The position numbers and the translations under genes were made by a program. Below are positions 24,510 through 33,178 of a stretch of DNA of 58,747 nt, in pieces. Numbering within the stretch: the stretch's first letter is position 1; each line of letters opens with the position of its first letter. Where the stretch lies: contig CAIMMI010000234.1 of assembly GCA_903842505.1 (NCBI GenBank), positions 1-58,747 of the forward strand, written 5' to 3'. This DNA is from an uncultured Verrucomicrobiota bacterium. Lineage in GTDB: Bacteria; Verrucomicrobiota; Verrucomicrobiia; Limisphaerales; UBA9464. The notes below the pieces were generated by a model that was not told where the DNA came from, did no database searches, and saw only the letters and a list, made by a program, of their open reading frames with translations.

Positions 24510-25348
24510 AGGCTCGGGTGCTGTTGGTGGAGTGCGCGGACCGACCGGGTTTGGTGCACGGGGTCACCGGTGTGCTTCTGTCGCACGGGGCGAACGTGGT
24601 GGGGAACCAGGAGTTCGTCGACCGCACGGCGGGCCGGTTCTTCATGAGGACTGAGTTCGAGCCGGCTCGGTCGGAGGGGGTGGTGGGTCTTGAGGGTGAA
24701 ATCGCAAGGGTACTGCCCGACGGGGCTCAGGTGCGGTTGGCATCGGCGGAGCCCAAGCGGGTGGTGATCCTGGTTTCGAAGGAGCATCATTGCCTGTCCG
24801 ACCTGATCGTTCGGCATCACTTTGGGGACCTGCATGCGGAGTTGGTCGGCGTGGTCAGCAACCACGCGTTGATGGAGGGTTTCGTGGCGCGGTTTGGGAT
24901 TCCGTTCCGTGCGGTGCCTGCGGACGGGTTGGAGCGTTTGGATCACGAGGCGCGGTTGCTGGAGGAGATCCGGTCGCTGAAGCCGGACGTGTTGGTTCTG
25001 GCGAAGTACATGCGGGTTTTGAGTCCGGGTTTTGTGGCCCGATTTCCTTCGCAGATCATCAACATCCATCACTCCTTCCTGCCGGCATTCGTTGGAGCGC
25101 GGCCTTACCATCAGGCATTCGCGCGCGGGGTGAAGGTGATTGGTGCAACGGCGCATTTCGTCACGGACGAGTTGGATGCGGGGCCGATCATCGTCCAGCA
25201 GGTGCTGCCGGTGGATCATACCCGGAGCGCGGAGGATCTGGCCCGGGCGGGTCGGGACGTCGAGAGCTTTGCCTTGTCGCAGGCGCTGCGATTGGTGCTG
25301 GAGGACCGGGTGTTCCTGTGTGGCAACCGGACGGTGATCTTCGACTGA
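24506..25348 (+). CDS. purU: Formyltetrahydrofolate deformylase
   Basis: Hydrolyses 10-formyl-THF to formate and THF, supplying formate for PurT and balancing the one-carbon pool. The 280 residues comprise an N-terminal ACT domain (residues ~1-75, VLLVECADRPGLVHGVTGVL) and a C-terminal formyltransferase domain. Active-site motifs: IINIHHSFLPAF (Asn and His) and ATAHFVTDELDAGPII (Asp). The ATG at 24506 overlaps the preceding stop codon and places the ACT domain correctly; the longer frame upstream belongs to the SIS gene's other strand phase. Confidence 0.95.
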   Translation: MKARVLLVECADRPGLVHGVTGVLLSHGANVVGNQEFVDRTAGRFFMRTEFEPARSEGVVGLEGEIARVLPDGAQVRLASAEPKRVVILVSKEHHCLSDLIVRHHFGDLHAELVGVVSNHALMEGFVARFGIPFRAVPADGLERLDHEARLLEEIRSLKPDVLVLAKYMRVLSPGFVARFPSQIINIHHSFLPAFVGARPYHQAFARGVKVIGATAHFVTDELDAGPIIVQQVLPVDHTRSAEDLARAGRDVESFALSQALRLVLEDRVFLCGNRTVIFD

Positions 25349-25421
25349 CGCTGGAGCGGGTGCAGGATCCGCCAAGGGAACCCGGTTGATTTGCCATGGC
25401 CCTCGCGGATACGGAAGGGGC

Positions 25422-26489
25422 ATGGAATCGAATCCCCTGCGGACGTCGGTGATTGGCAGTTATCCGTTTCCGGGTTGGCTGGAGATGGCCTCGCAGAACC
25501 TGGCTGCGTTCGGCCCTGAAGATTTGGCGGAGTTGCAGCGCGACGCGGTGGTCGTGGCGGTGCATGACCAGGTGGAGGCGGGGTTGGATGTCATCACGGA
25601 CGGCGAGCAGACGCGGTTGGACTTCAACCTGTCGTTCTATGGGTACCTCGAAGGGATTGCATTGGAGTCGGCGTCGCCGCGGCGGTTTGGTCCGCCGGCC
25701 CATGACCAGCGCGGACGGCATGCGATCACGAGCGAGTTGAAGGCGTCGCGCGGGCTCGGGGTTGTGGAGGAATTCGAGCGGTTGAAGCAGGTGGTCCACG
25801 CTGGGCATCCGGGCTTGCCAGCCACCTTGAAGGCTTCGGTCCCGGGACCCTACACGCTGAGCGGGCGGTTGGTGCCAAACGCGGCCTTGGGTTATGCGGA
25901 TCGGTGGGCGGTTGCGGAGGCGCTGTTGCCACTGGTGCGCACCGAACTCGAGCGTTTGGTGGCGGCGGGTTGCCGGGAAATCTCGGTCGATGAACCTTCC
26001 ATGAGTTGCTACGCGTACCGGGAGGACACGCGACGATTCGTGGACCTGTTCAATCGGACGGTGGAGACCGTCCGCGGGCGCACGCGGGTCTGCACCCATC
26101 TGTGCTTCGGGAACTACAAGGCGCGTGCCGTGGGGCCGCGTCAGATTGCACCGATGTTCCCCGCCTTCCTCGATTTCCACTGCGACGAGATGCACGTGGA
26201 GATGGCGAGCCGGGAATTTGCCGAACTGGAGTTGATCCGGTTGATCGCCCAGCGATGCGATGCAGCGGTGGGCGTGGTGGACGTGAAGAGCTATTACATC
26301 GAGACGCCGGACGACATCGCGCGTCGGATCCGGCGTTGCCTGGAGCATGCGCCGGCGGACCGGTTGGTGTTCGCTCCGGACTGCGGGTTGAGCCAGACAG
26401 CGCGATGGGCTTCGCGGCGCAAGCTGGCGGCGATGGTCGCCGGTGCGCGGAAGGTGCGGGAGGAACTCGGGTTGCGTGCGGTTGGCTGA
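25422..26489 (+). CDS. MetE C-terminal-like (cobalamin-independent methionine synthase II-like) protein
   Basis: A 355-residue protein related to the catalytic C-terminal half of MetE, without the N-terminal half. It begins LRTSVIGSYPFP. The zinc ligands typical of this fold appear in CTHLCFGN (His, Cys), HCDEMHVEM (Glu) and FAPDCGLSQ (Cys). VTDGEQTRLDF-type features are visible as DVITDGEQTRLDF. Such short homologues may methylate homocysteine from alternative methyl donors or act in sulfur metabolism; the substrate is not assigned. It starts 73 bp after purU and is co-directional. ATG at 25422 is preferred to the in-frame TTG/ATT region from 25386. Confidence 0.88.
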   Translation: MESNPLRTSVIGSYPFPGWLEMASQNLAAFGPEDLAELQRDAVVVAVHDQVEAGLDVITDGEQTRLDFNLSFYGYLEGIALESASPRRFGPPAHDQRGRHAITSELKASRGLGVVEEFERLKQVVHAGHPGLPATLKASVPGPYTLSGRLVPNAALGYADRWAVAEALLPLVRTELERLVAAGCREISVDEPSMSCYAYREDTRRFVDLFNRTVETVRGRTRVCTHLCFGNYKARAVGPRQIAPMFPAFLDFHCDEMHVEMASREFAELELIRLIAQRCDAAVGVVDVKSYYIETPDDIARRIRRCLEHAPADRLVFAPDCGLSQTARWASRRKLAAMVAGARKVREELGLRAVG

Positions 26490-26509
26490 GGGTGGAGGGT
26501 GCCGGTCAG

Positions 26510-28699
26510 ATGGCGAGGCGAAGCAAGAGCAAGGGACCTGGGCCAACCCCGGGCCAAAGGAACCGTGGATTGGGGTTGGCGGGCGCGATTGTTTTGCTGG
26601 CCTCGTTGGTTCCGGAATTGTCTCTGTTTGCCGAGACCTTCGAGGTTCCTGGTCTGCTTGGGGCCGAGGAGTATGTCGTTGAACGGCGCGAAGGCTGGCT
26701 TCCGTTTTCGTCCCGCCGCGCCGTGTTGTCTGGGGATATCCGATGCCGGCGTATTGGGGTTGGGGTTGAACCGGGCGAAGCGCGCCTTCTGACGACCCAG
26801 GTGGTTGTTCGGGTGAGGCAGGGCGTGGATGTCGAGCGCCTCGCAGCGGAGGTCGGTGCCGTTCGGGTGCGGTCCCTCGAAACCGAGTTGGGTGTGGTTG
26901 CCATGGAAGCCGGAGATCCCGGGGAGGGAGTCCTCGAGTTGCAGCGGCGTTTGCGTGGTCGGGCCGAGGTGGATTCCGCCTGGGTCCAGTTGACGTCGAA
27001 CCGGTCTGCCCGGGCCCTGCCCAACGACCCCTATCTGCTGCGCCAATGGAATCTCAACAATACCGGCCAGTCCCGGGGTACTGTCGGCGCGGATGCGCGG
27101 GTCTTTTCCGCGTGGGAGGCGGGGTTCACGGGCAAGGATGTCCTTGTGGCGGTGGTGGACGATGGCTTTGAACTCACGCATCCGGATCTTGCTGCCAACC
27201 TTCGGTCGGATCTCGGGTGGGACTACCGGAGCGATGACGCCAACCCCTCGGCCGAGGGACTCGATGGGTTTGGCGAGGATGGTCGTCCGCGGGCGGACGC
27301 GCATGGGACGGCGGTCTCGGGCATCATTGCCGCCGTGGCGGACAACAGGCTTGGAATAGCCGGGATCGCGCATGGGGCGCGGGTAGTACCCGTCCGGGCA
27401 CTTCAACGGACGATGACCGACCTGCAGGAGGCCTCCGCGTTGGGGCACCGCGCTGCGATGGTCTCGGTCTCCAACAACTCCTGGGGCCCGGATGACGACG
27501 GCAAGGTGATCGTGTCGCCGGGAGTCCTGGCGGAGACAGCGCGCGAAACCGGCGTGCGGGACGGCCGGGGAGGGCGAGGAATCGTTTATGTGTGGGCGGC
27601 TGGGAATGGGGGGGAACAGGAAGACGACGCCAATTATGATGGATACGCCAACTCGATCTACGCCGTGGCGGTCGGTGCGTTGACGGACAAGGGAACCCGG
27701 TGTGCGTACAGCGAGGTGGGGGCCTGCCTGGCGGTATCGGCGCCCTCGGGTTACGACGCGGTGCGGCGCCCGGGCACCTGGACGACGGACCTGATTGGCA
27801 ACCGCGGTTACAACAACAGCTCCGTCACGGACGACATTTCGGACAACCGGTTCACGTCGGGTTTCAATGGAACGTCCGCGGCAGCGCCGGTGGTGTCGGC
27901 GGTGGTGGCGCTGATGCTGGAGGCGAATCCGCGGTTGGGCTGGCGAGATGTGAAGGAGGTCCTCCTCCGGAGCGCGGCGAAGACGGATCCGGCGAACCCG
28001 GGTTGGTTCACGAATGGGGCAGGGTTGCGCTTCAACCACGAGTACGGTGCCGGACGGGTCGATGCGGCCGCAGCGGTGCAGTTGGCCCGGGCTTGGACGA
28101 ACCTTCCGCCGCAGGCGCGGATCGTCCGGACGCGGGTTACGCGGGATCTGTTGTATCTCCCGGACGGCGATCCGGGCGGGATCCAGCATCGGTTCGTGTT
28201 CGGCGAGGATTTCCGGGTGGAACAGGCGCGGTTGAAGGTCGAAATCACCCATCCGGCCCGGGGCGAGTTGCAGATCGAGTTGGTGTCGCCGTCCGGGACG
28301 GTGAGCCGGCTATGGTCGCCCCACGCGGATTCGAACCACGACCTGCGACACCGGTTCATGTCGGTGTTCAACTGGGGAGAACCGGCCGCGGGCGAATGGG
28401 TGATCCGATTGGTGGATTTCGTGCCCGAGAAGGCGGGCTTCCTGAGCGGGTTGGAGTTGGAGTTGTTTGGGTCGCGTCCGGATCCTGAGGTCCGGCTTTC
28501 GGGGAGCATCGGGGCGAAGGGGGGATTCGAGCTGGTCCTGGCGGGACGACCGGGGGCGCGGGGCAGGGTGCAGCGGGCCGGGCGGTGGGGAGAATGGACG
28601 GATCTGGGGTTGGTTGTGATCGGTGAGGCCCCGATCGTCTTCGAAGACCTGACTTCGTCCGGGGACGGAGCGTGGTATCGGTGGGTGCAGGAACCATGA
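26510..28699 (+). CDS. Kexin-type subtilisin (S8) protease with P domain
   Basis: An exported serine protease of 729 residues. A cleavable or anchor-type signal occupies residues ~15-40 (GLGLAGAIVLLASLVPELSLF), and a propeptide-like region runs to ~190. The catalytic domain holds Asp217 (VVDDGFELTHPDL), His265 (DAHGTAVSG), oxyanion Asn366 (AAGNGG) and Ser456 (FNGTSAAAPVVS). A P/homoB domain follows (about residues 540-655, ITHPARGELQIELVSPSGT and NWGEPAAGEWVIRLVD), the arrangement of kexin/furin-like enzymes. The last ~70 residues form the module shared with two other secreted proteins here. The ATG at 26510 was chosen; the open frame back to 26006 overlaps the MetE-like gene out of phase. 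Confidence 0.92.
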   Translation: MARRSKSKGPGPTPGQRNRGLGLAGAIVLLASLVPELSLFAETFEVPGLLGAEEYVVERREGWLPFSSRRAVLSGDIRCRRIGVGVEPGEARLLTTQVVVRVRQGVDVERLAAEVGAVRVRSLETELGVVAMEAGDPGEGVLELQRRLRGRAEVDSAWVQLTSNRSARALPNDPYLLRQWNLNNTGQSRGTVGADARVFSAWEAGFTGKDVLVAVVDDGFELTHPDLAANLRSDLGWDYRSDDANPSAEGLDGFGEDGRPRADAHGTAVSGIIAAVADNRLGIAGIAHGARVVPVRALQRTMTDLQEASALGHRAAMVSVSNNSWGPDDDGKVIVSPGVLAETARETGVRDGRGGRGIVYVWAAGNGGEQEDDANYDGYANSIYAVAVGALTDKGTRCAYSEVGACLAVSAPSGYDAVRRPGTWTTDLIGNRGYNNSSVTDDISDNRFTSGFNGTSAAAPVVSAVVALMLEANPRLGWRDVKEVLLRSAAKTDPANPGWFTNGAGLRFNHEYGAGRVDAAAAVQLARAWTNLPPQARIVRTRVTRDLLYLPDGDPGGIQHRFVFGEDFRVEQARLKVEITHPARGELQIELVSPSGTVSRLWSPHADSNHDLRHRFMSVFNWGEPAAGEWVIRLVDFVPEKAGFLSGLELELFGSRPDPEVRLSGSIGAKGGFELVLAGRPGARGRVQRAGRWGEWTDLGLVVIGEAPIVFEDLTSSGDGAWYRWVQEP

Positions 28700-28789
28700 G
28701 GGGGCAAGGTCTGTTCTTGAAAGTTCCGCGCTGAATCCGCGAAGTACGCGCGGCGTGCCGGTATTTTTCGGGCCGCCCCATAACCATTC

Positions 28790-29491
28790 ATGAGTCTGCA
28801 ACGTGTAACTTCGGTGGCGGCCGCGGCGATGATCGCGGGTGCCGTGTGTGCCCAGGACAAGCCCGACCTCAAGGATCCCAAGCTGCGTGCCAGCTACGCC
28901 CTGGGCGCGGACATCGGGTCCAACCTCAAGCGGCAGGAACTGGACCTGGACGCCAAGGCCCTCGCGGCCGGCATCTCGGATGCCATCGGTGGCAAGACGG
29001 CGCTGACGCCGGCCGAGGTTCAGGAGACGCTCGCGGAGTTGCGCAAGCAGTACATGGCGCAGATGGAATCGAAGGCGAAGGTCGCCGGTTCCAAGAACCT
29101 GAAGGACGGCGAGGACTTCCTGGCGGCGAACGGCAAGAAGGATGGCGTCAAGACGACGGCCTCCGGCCTCCAGTACAAGGTCATCAAGTCCGGTTCCGGC
29201 GCGACGCCGAAGCCCTCGGACGAGGTCAAGGTCCACTACCACGGCACGCTGATCGACGGCACGGTGTTCGACAGTTCGGTGGAGCGGGGTGAGCCGATCT
29301 CGTTCCCGGTCACTGGCGTGATCCCGGGTTGGGTCGAGGCGCTGCAGTTGATGAAGGTCGGCGACAAGTGGCAGATCTACATTCCTTCCAAGCTCGCCTA
29401 CGGCGAACGGGGATCCGGTCCCAAGATCGGGCCGAATGCCGCGTTGATCTTCGACGTGGAGCTCCTCGGGATCGAAGGCGGAGCGAAGTAA
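28790..29491 (+). CDS. FKBP-type peptidyl-prolyl cis-trans isomerase, exported
   Basis: A 233-residue folding factor with a signal peptide (MSLQRVTSVAAAAMIAGAVCA, cleaved before QDKP). Residues ~25-115 form the helical N-terminal dimerisation domain of the Mip/FkpA type (YALGADIGSNLKRQ, KTALTPAEVQETL). The C-terminal FKBP domain follows, with VKVHYHGTLIDGTVFDSS, PISFPVTGVIPGWVEAL and IPSKLAYGERG. It is expected to catalyse proline isomerisation in the periplasm, possibly at the outer membrane. It is monocistronic, followed by a hairpin terminator. Confidence 0.95.
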   Translation: MSLQRVTSVAAAAMIAGAVCAQDKPDLKDPKLRASYALGADIGSNLKRQELDLDAKALAAGISDAIGGKTALTPAEVQETLAELRKQYMAQMESKAKVAGSKNLKDGEDFLAANGKKDGVKTTASGLQYKVIKSGSGATPKPSDEVKVHYHGTLIDGTVFDSSVERGEPISFPVTGVIPGWVEALQLMKVGDKWQIYIPSKLAYGERGSGPKIGPNAALIFDVELLGIEGGAK

Positions 29492-29537
29492 CTGTTTGGA
29501 AGCCGGACCGGGGTTGAAGCCCGGTCGGATTCCTGTG

Positions 29538-29576
29538 ACGCGTCACCCTGGTTTGTCCGGGGTGGCGCGTTGTCGT
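29538..29576 (+). terminator. Probable terminator for the FKBP gene
   Basis: ACGCGTCACCC (29538-29548) pairs with GGGTGGCGCGT (29560-29570) with one wobble, followed by TGTCGTTT. A smaller dyad (29506-29512 with 29520-29526) precedes it, so the transcript end may have two hairpins. Confidence 0.6.
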
Positions 29577-29615
29577 TTGCGGAGTCGACGGTTGGGCGGC
29601 GGTGCGTGCGGTGGG

Positions 29616-29652
29616 AAAAAGAAAAAGGCGGTTCCGCCGGAGCGGAACCGCC
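29616..29652 (-). terminator. Rho-independent terminator for the MFS gene
   Basis: An 11-bp stem (29627-29637 with 29642-29652, 4-nt loop) is followed on the minus strand by a long T-rich run (complement of 29616-29626). It lies 47 bp past the stop codon of the MFS transporter. Confidence 0.85.
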
Positions 29653-29699
29653 GTTGAAGGAATCGTCCGGATCAAGGACCGGCCGAAATCCCGAATGAC

Positions 29700-31175
29700 T
29701 CAGGCCTTGGCGCCCTGCTCATCGATGTTGACGGCCTTGTAGCCGCCCTTGCTCTTGAAATAGAGCAGGATGAGGACGTAGCAGAGTGCCATGAGCGCCG
29801 GCACAGCGGAGGTCCACTTCAGTGCCATGCGGCCACCGACGAGGTTGGCCTCGGCGAGGAGCGGCTTGGCCGCGATCTGCTCGGGGGTGAGCTTGGTGAC
29901 ATCTCCATCCAGAACAGCAGCCTTCTTCGATCCGTCGAGACCGGTGATCTGCTTGAAGAACAGGAACTGGCTGGGCTTCTCGGCCTTGTAGAGATCGTAG
30001 GTGGCCTTGCTCTTGGACTCGAGGTGCTCGGCAGCAAAGCGGTCCTGCTTGTAGCCGATGCCGGGACCGCCGAGGAGACCGGCGGAGAGCATGCCCACGC
30101 CGCCGATGGCGCCGATGGTGATGGCGCCACCCTTCGGGAAGCGGTCAGAAACCACGCCGAGCATCGTGGGCCAGAGGAAGGTCTTGCCGCAGGCGTAGAC
30201 GGTCGCAGCGACGACGCAGGCGGCGATTCCGTTTGCCGTGCTGAGGAGATTCAGGCCGATGCAGCCGAGGACTGCGCTGACCGCCAGAAGGCCCAGCGGC
30301 GAGATGCGGTGAACGATCGGCCCGGCGACGAAGCGGAGGGCGAACATGAGGGCCGAGGTGTAGACGAAGAGCAGGATGCCATTCGCGGGGCTGGCCATGA
30401 TGGCGCCGGTGATCTGGCCGATCCAGGAGTCCGTGCCGAGTTCGACGTAGCCGACGAGGGCGTGGACGAACAACAGGAACAGGAGCAGCGGCGCAGCGAA
30501 CTCGGAGAGCATCGAACCGATGCCGACACCCTTGGTGCTGGCTTCGGACTTCGGGAAGTTCTGGCCGAGGCACATCACACCGTACAGGACGACCGGGACC
30601 AGGAAGAGCGCCCATTGCACTTCCCAGCTGGTGTGGCCGGCGACACCGCTCTTCGCATCGAATGCGTAGTTGGCGAGTGAACCGAGCACGAGGCCGGCGG
30701 GCCAACCGGCGTGGAGGATGTTGAGGTAGTGGGTCCGGTTACGGGGGAAGCAGGTGGCGACGAGCGGATTCACCACGGCTTCAGCGAGGCCGTTTCCGAT
30801 CGAGAAGAGGATCTGACCCCACTTGAGCAGATTGTAGGCAGCGGCCTGATTGTGGGCCTCACCGTAAGCCGGGGAGGCGCCCAGGCAGAGCGCGGCGCCG
30901 ACGAAGTGGCAGAGGAAGGCGGCGATCATCAGCTTGCCGTATCCGACGACATCCGCGAGGAGTGCGCCGAAGAGGATGATCAAGCCGAAGCCGACCAGGC
31001 CGAAGCCGGTGATCTCACCGGATTGCTGCTGGGTGAAGCCGAACTGCGCGGACCAGTCATCGAGGATGCCGCCGCGGACGCCGAAGCCGACGCCGGCAGC
31101 CAGGATGGCCATGAAGCCGGCCCATAATAGCCTGTGCGCGTTGGGCGCTACGGCATCGTTGTTTCCGTTACTCAT
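29700..31175 (-). CDS. Major facilitator superfamily transporter
   Basis: Inner-membrane transporter of 491 residues with about 12 predicted helices. Helix one reads RLLWAGFMAILAAGVGFGVRGG, followed by FGLVGFGLIILFGALLADVVG and the cytoplasmic PRNRTHYLNILHAGWPAG loop. An unusual polar insertion of ~60 residues lies before the last helix (residues ~410-465, YKQDRFAAEHLESKSKATYD to AAKPLLAEANLVGG). This combination is familiar from PVC-group sugar or nucleoside permeases, but the substrate is not assignable. The ATG at 31175 (MSNGNND) is preferred over an upstream in-frame start at 31223. Isolated gene with its own terminator. Confidence 0.85.
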   Translation of the reverse strand: MSNGNNDAVAPNAHRLLWAGFMAILAAGVGFGVRGGILDDWSAQFGFTQQQSGEITGFGLVGFGLIILFGALLADVVGYGKLMIAAFLCHFVGAALCLGASPAYGEAHNQAAAYNLLKWGQILFSIGNGLAEAVVNPLVATCFPRNRTHYLNILHAGWPAGLVLGSLANYAFDAKSGVAGHTSWEVQWALFLVPVVLYGVMCLGQNFPKSEASTKGVGIGSMLSEFAAPLLLFLLFVHALVGYVELGTDSWIGQITGAIMASPANGILLFVYTSALMFALRFVAGPIVHRISPLGLLAVSAVLGCIGLNLLSTANGIAACVVAATVYACGKTFLWPTMLGVVSDRFPKGGAITIGAIGGVGMLSAGLLGGPGIGYKQDRFAAEHLESKSKATYDLYKAEKPSQFLFFKQITGLDGSKKAAVLDGDVTKLTPEQIAAKPLLAEANLVGGRMALKWTSAVPALMALCYVLILLYFKSKGGYKAVNIDEQGAKA

Positions 31176-31723
31176 GATGCGATACGAGTTGGTTTGATCT
31201 GTGGGTGTACTAGGCGTGGTCACCGGGTTGCTGCGGGGCCCTGAAGCTTTGGCTGGAGACAGCCAGAAGCGGGTCGCCGGGCATCACGGAGTGTTCCGGG
31301 ATGCCCAAGGGCTCAGTCTTGCCGATGAACTTTTGTTGGCACATGCCTGCGCAAAACCGTCCCACAGGTCTGGCTGGCGACCCAATGCAACCATAGCGTG
31401 GAGACGGAAGATGGCGCGTAGTGAACGCGGGGGGGGCGGCGAGCGCAACGGAAAACACGGCTGACCCGTGGCAGCCGAGGTAACGAGGCGGGGCGCACGG
31501 AGAGTTCCCAGTCGCCAGATTCCTCGCCCTGCCTCGTGACCTCGGCAGCTACGGACCGGGAGTAGCCGACGAGGTGACGAGGCGGGGTGTGGGATCAGCC
31601 TCCTGACGTCGACTGCTACCCTCAACCGTACCAGCTGAGGCAGCGAGGCTGGCCCTGGATCGCTCGTTTCCCAACTCTCCGCTTCAAAGTCCTTTTGGGA
31701 TTTGGCAACAAGGGCAGACCGAA
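31176..31723. other. 548-bp intergenic region, family B repeats in the second half
   Basis: Divergent region between the MFS transporter and the lipoprotein gene. The first ~290 bp show no coding region; a modest dyad around 31278-31303 (GGGCATC / GATGCCC) stands out. From 31470 to 31620 the sequence is almost wholly family B repeats. The last ~100 bp before 31724 hold the lipoprotein leader and no obvious promoter. Confidence 0.7.
31470..31620. repeat. Family B repeat cluster with alternating orientation (copy B4)
   Basis: Units run inverted (31470-31494), direct (about 31527-31554), inverted (31562-31587), then a diverged direct unit (about 31597-31619, GCCTCCTGACGTCG + CTGCTAC). The middle two face each other across ~8 bp and can form a long hairpin. 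A CCAG-type spacer (31502-31525) separates the first two. Confidence 0.75.
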
Positions 31724-33178
31724 ATGAGATCCGCGATTGTGGTCATGGTAGCGGCCCTGCTGGGAGTCGGCTGCGGGAGTCGTTCTGAGACGGGCAGTGC
31801 TGCGTCGAAAGACCCGGTGTTGGCCCGCTGGCGTTTTGTGGGTGGCCAGACCCTGCGGGGGCAAAGCAATGCCCCCGTGGTGCGGGACGTGATGTCCCTA
31901 CCCGAGGCGACGGGCATCGGGTCGCGGTTGGGAACCAACCTGACCCGGCTGATCCTGGACCGGATCCCGGGATCGCGTGGGCGCGCGGTGGAAGGGCAGT
32001 TGTATCCACTGGTTCAGGCCGTGCTGGACCATGAGAGCGCGGGCGAGATCACGGCGTCGGGTTGGGTGGTGGCGATCCGGGCGGGTGACCTGCCGGCGGC
32101 GGCGATGGGTCAGGCATTGGCACTTCTTCCGAGGCCCGGCGGGGCAGCGGCGCCTGCCATGCTCGTGACGAATGGCTGGTGGATGGCCGCTTCTTCGCCG
32201 ACCGCACTGGCCAAGTCCGCGGCCTTGCCGGCGGCGACTCCGGGGAGCGTGCTGAATGGCGACTTCGACCTTCCGGCCCTGTTTGGTGCCGGGCATGAGG
32301 CCTTGCCTTCGGTGAACCTTTCGGTGGGGACGAGCAACGCCACGGTGCGGACTTCGGCGACGCTGAAGTTCGCCAAGGCGCCCTTGGGGGAACTCGAGGG
32401 CTGGAAGGTGCCGGATGATTTCATCCGGGATCCGATCATCCGGTTCAGCGCCCTGCGCGGCGCGGGACCGCTGATCGACAGCGTCGAGTGGTTGCGGACG
32501 CTGGCCGGCGGGGCAGGACCTGGACAGGTGGTCTCGTGGGCTCAATCCGGCGTGACGTTCCGGAACTGGTTTGCAGTGCCAGTCGAGGACACCGCGGGGC
32601 GCATCGAGAAGATCCATTCGAACCTCCAGCCTTACTTCGGCACCACGAATGACCCGGGCCGCTACACGGGTCGGTTGGTGGTGAACTCGAATCGCTCGGC
32701 GGTCACGGTGTTCGACCTGAAAGCCTGTTTCCCGATGGTCGGGGCGGTGAAGCAGAACGGTCAGTCGTTCCTGCTGACGAGCTTCATCCCGGGTGAGAAG
32801 AGCGACCGCAGAATCCCGGCCGAGCTCCTGGGCCAGATCAACCGGACGAACCTGGCCTTCTACGAGTGGGAGATCACGGGCGAGTCGGCCCGGAACTGGA
32901 ATGTCCTCGCCCAGTTCAACCAACTGTCGCAGCGGCGGGCACCGAATCCGATCGGGGCAAAGGCATTCCGCTGGATGCTCGCGACGACGCCGAAGCTGGG
33001 GAACGCCGTGACCCAACTCGAGCGCCGCACGCCGACGGAGTATCTCTTCACGCGCAAGTCGGACATCGGGTTCAACGGACTGGAATTGGTCCTCCTGACC
33101 CGGTGGATCGACGATGGTTTCCCGATCCTCGCCGGCAAGGTTCCCGCACTTTCACCTCCTCTTCCCGTCAAGCCGTGA
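31724..33178 (+). CDS. Lipoprotein of unknown function
   Basis: Unrecognised 484-residue protein. The N-terminus MRSAIVVMVAALLGVGCGS ends in a lipobox with Cys17, so it is lipid-anchored. The mature sequence is soluble with alpha/beta character and no catalytic motif, including segments such as WWMAASSPTALAKSAALP and RNWFAVPVEDTAGRIEKIH. The overall layout suggests a substrate-free structural or sensing protein typical of large verrucomicrobial lipoproteins; no function is assigned. The stop overlaps the GTG start of pdxJ by 3 bp (GTGA), an operonic link to vitamin B6 synthesis that is probably positional only. Confidence 0.75.
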   Translation: MRSAIVVMVAALLGVGCGSRSETGSAASKDPVLARWRFVGGQTLRGQSNAPVVRDVMSLPEATGIGSRLGTNLTRLILDRIPGSRGRAVEGQLYPLVQAVLDHESAGEITASGWVVAIRAGDLPAAAMGQALALLPRPGGAAAPAMLVTNGWWMAASSPTALAKSAALPAATPGSVLNGDFDLPALFGAGHEALPSVNLSVGTSNATVRTSATLKFAKAPLGELEGWKVPDDFIRDPIIRFSALRGAGPLIDSVEWLRTLAGGAGPGQVVSWAQSGVTFRNWFAVPVEDTAGRIEKIHSNLQPYFGTTNDPGRYTGRLVVNSNRSAVTVFDLKACFPMVGAVKQNGQSFLLTSFIPGEKSDRRIPAELLGQINRTNLAFYEWEITGESARNWNVLAQFNQLSQRRAPNPIGAKAFRWMLATTPKLGNAVTQLERRTPTEYLFTRKSDIGFNGLELVLLTRWIDDGFPILAGKVPALSPPLPVKP

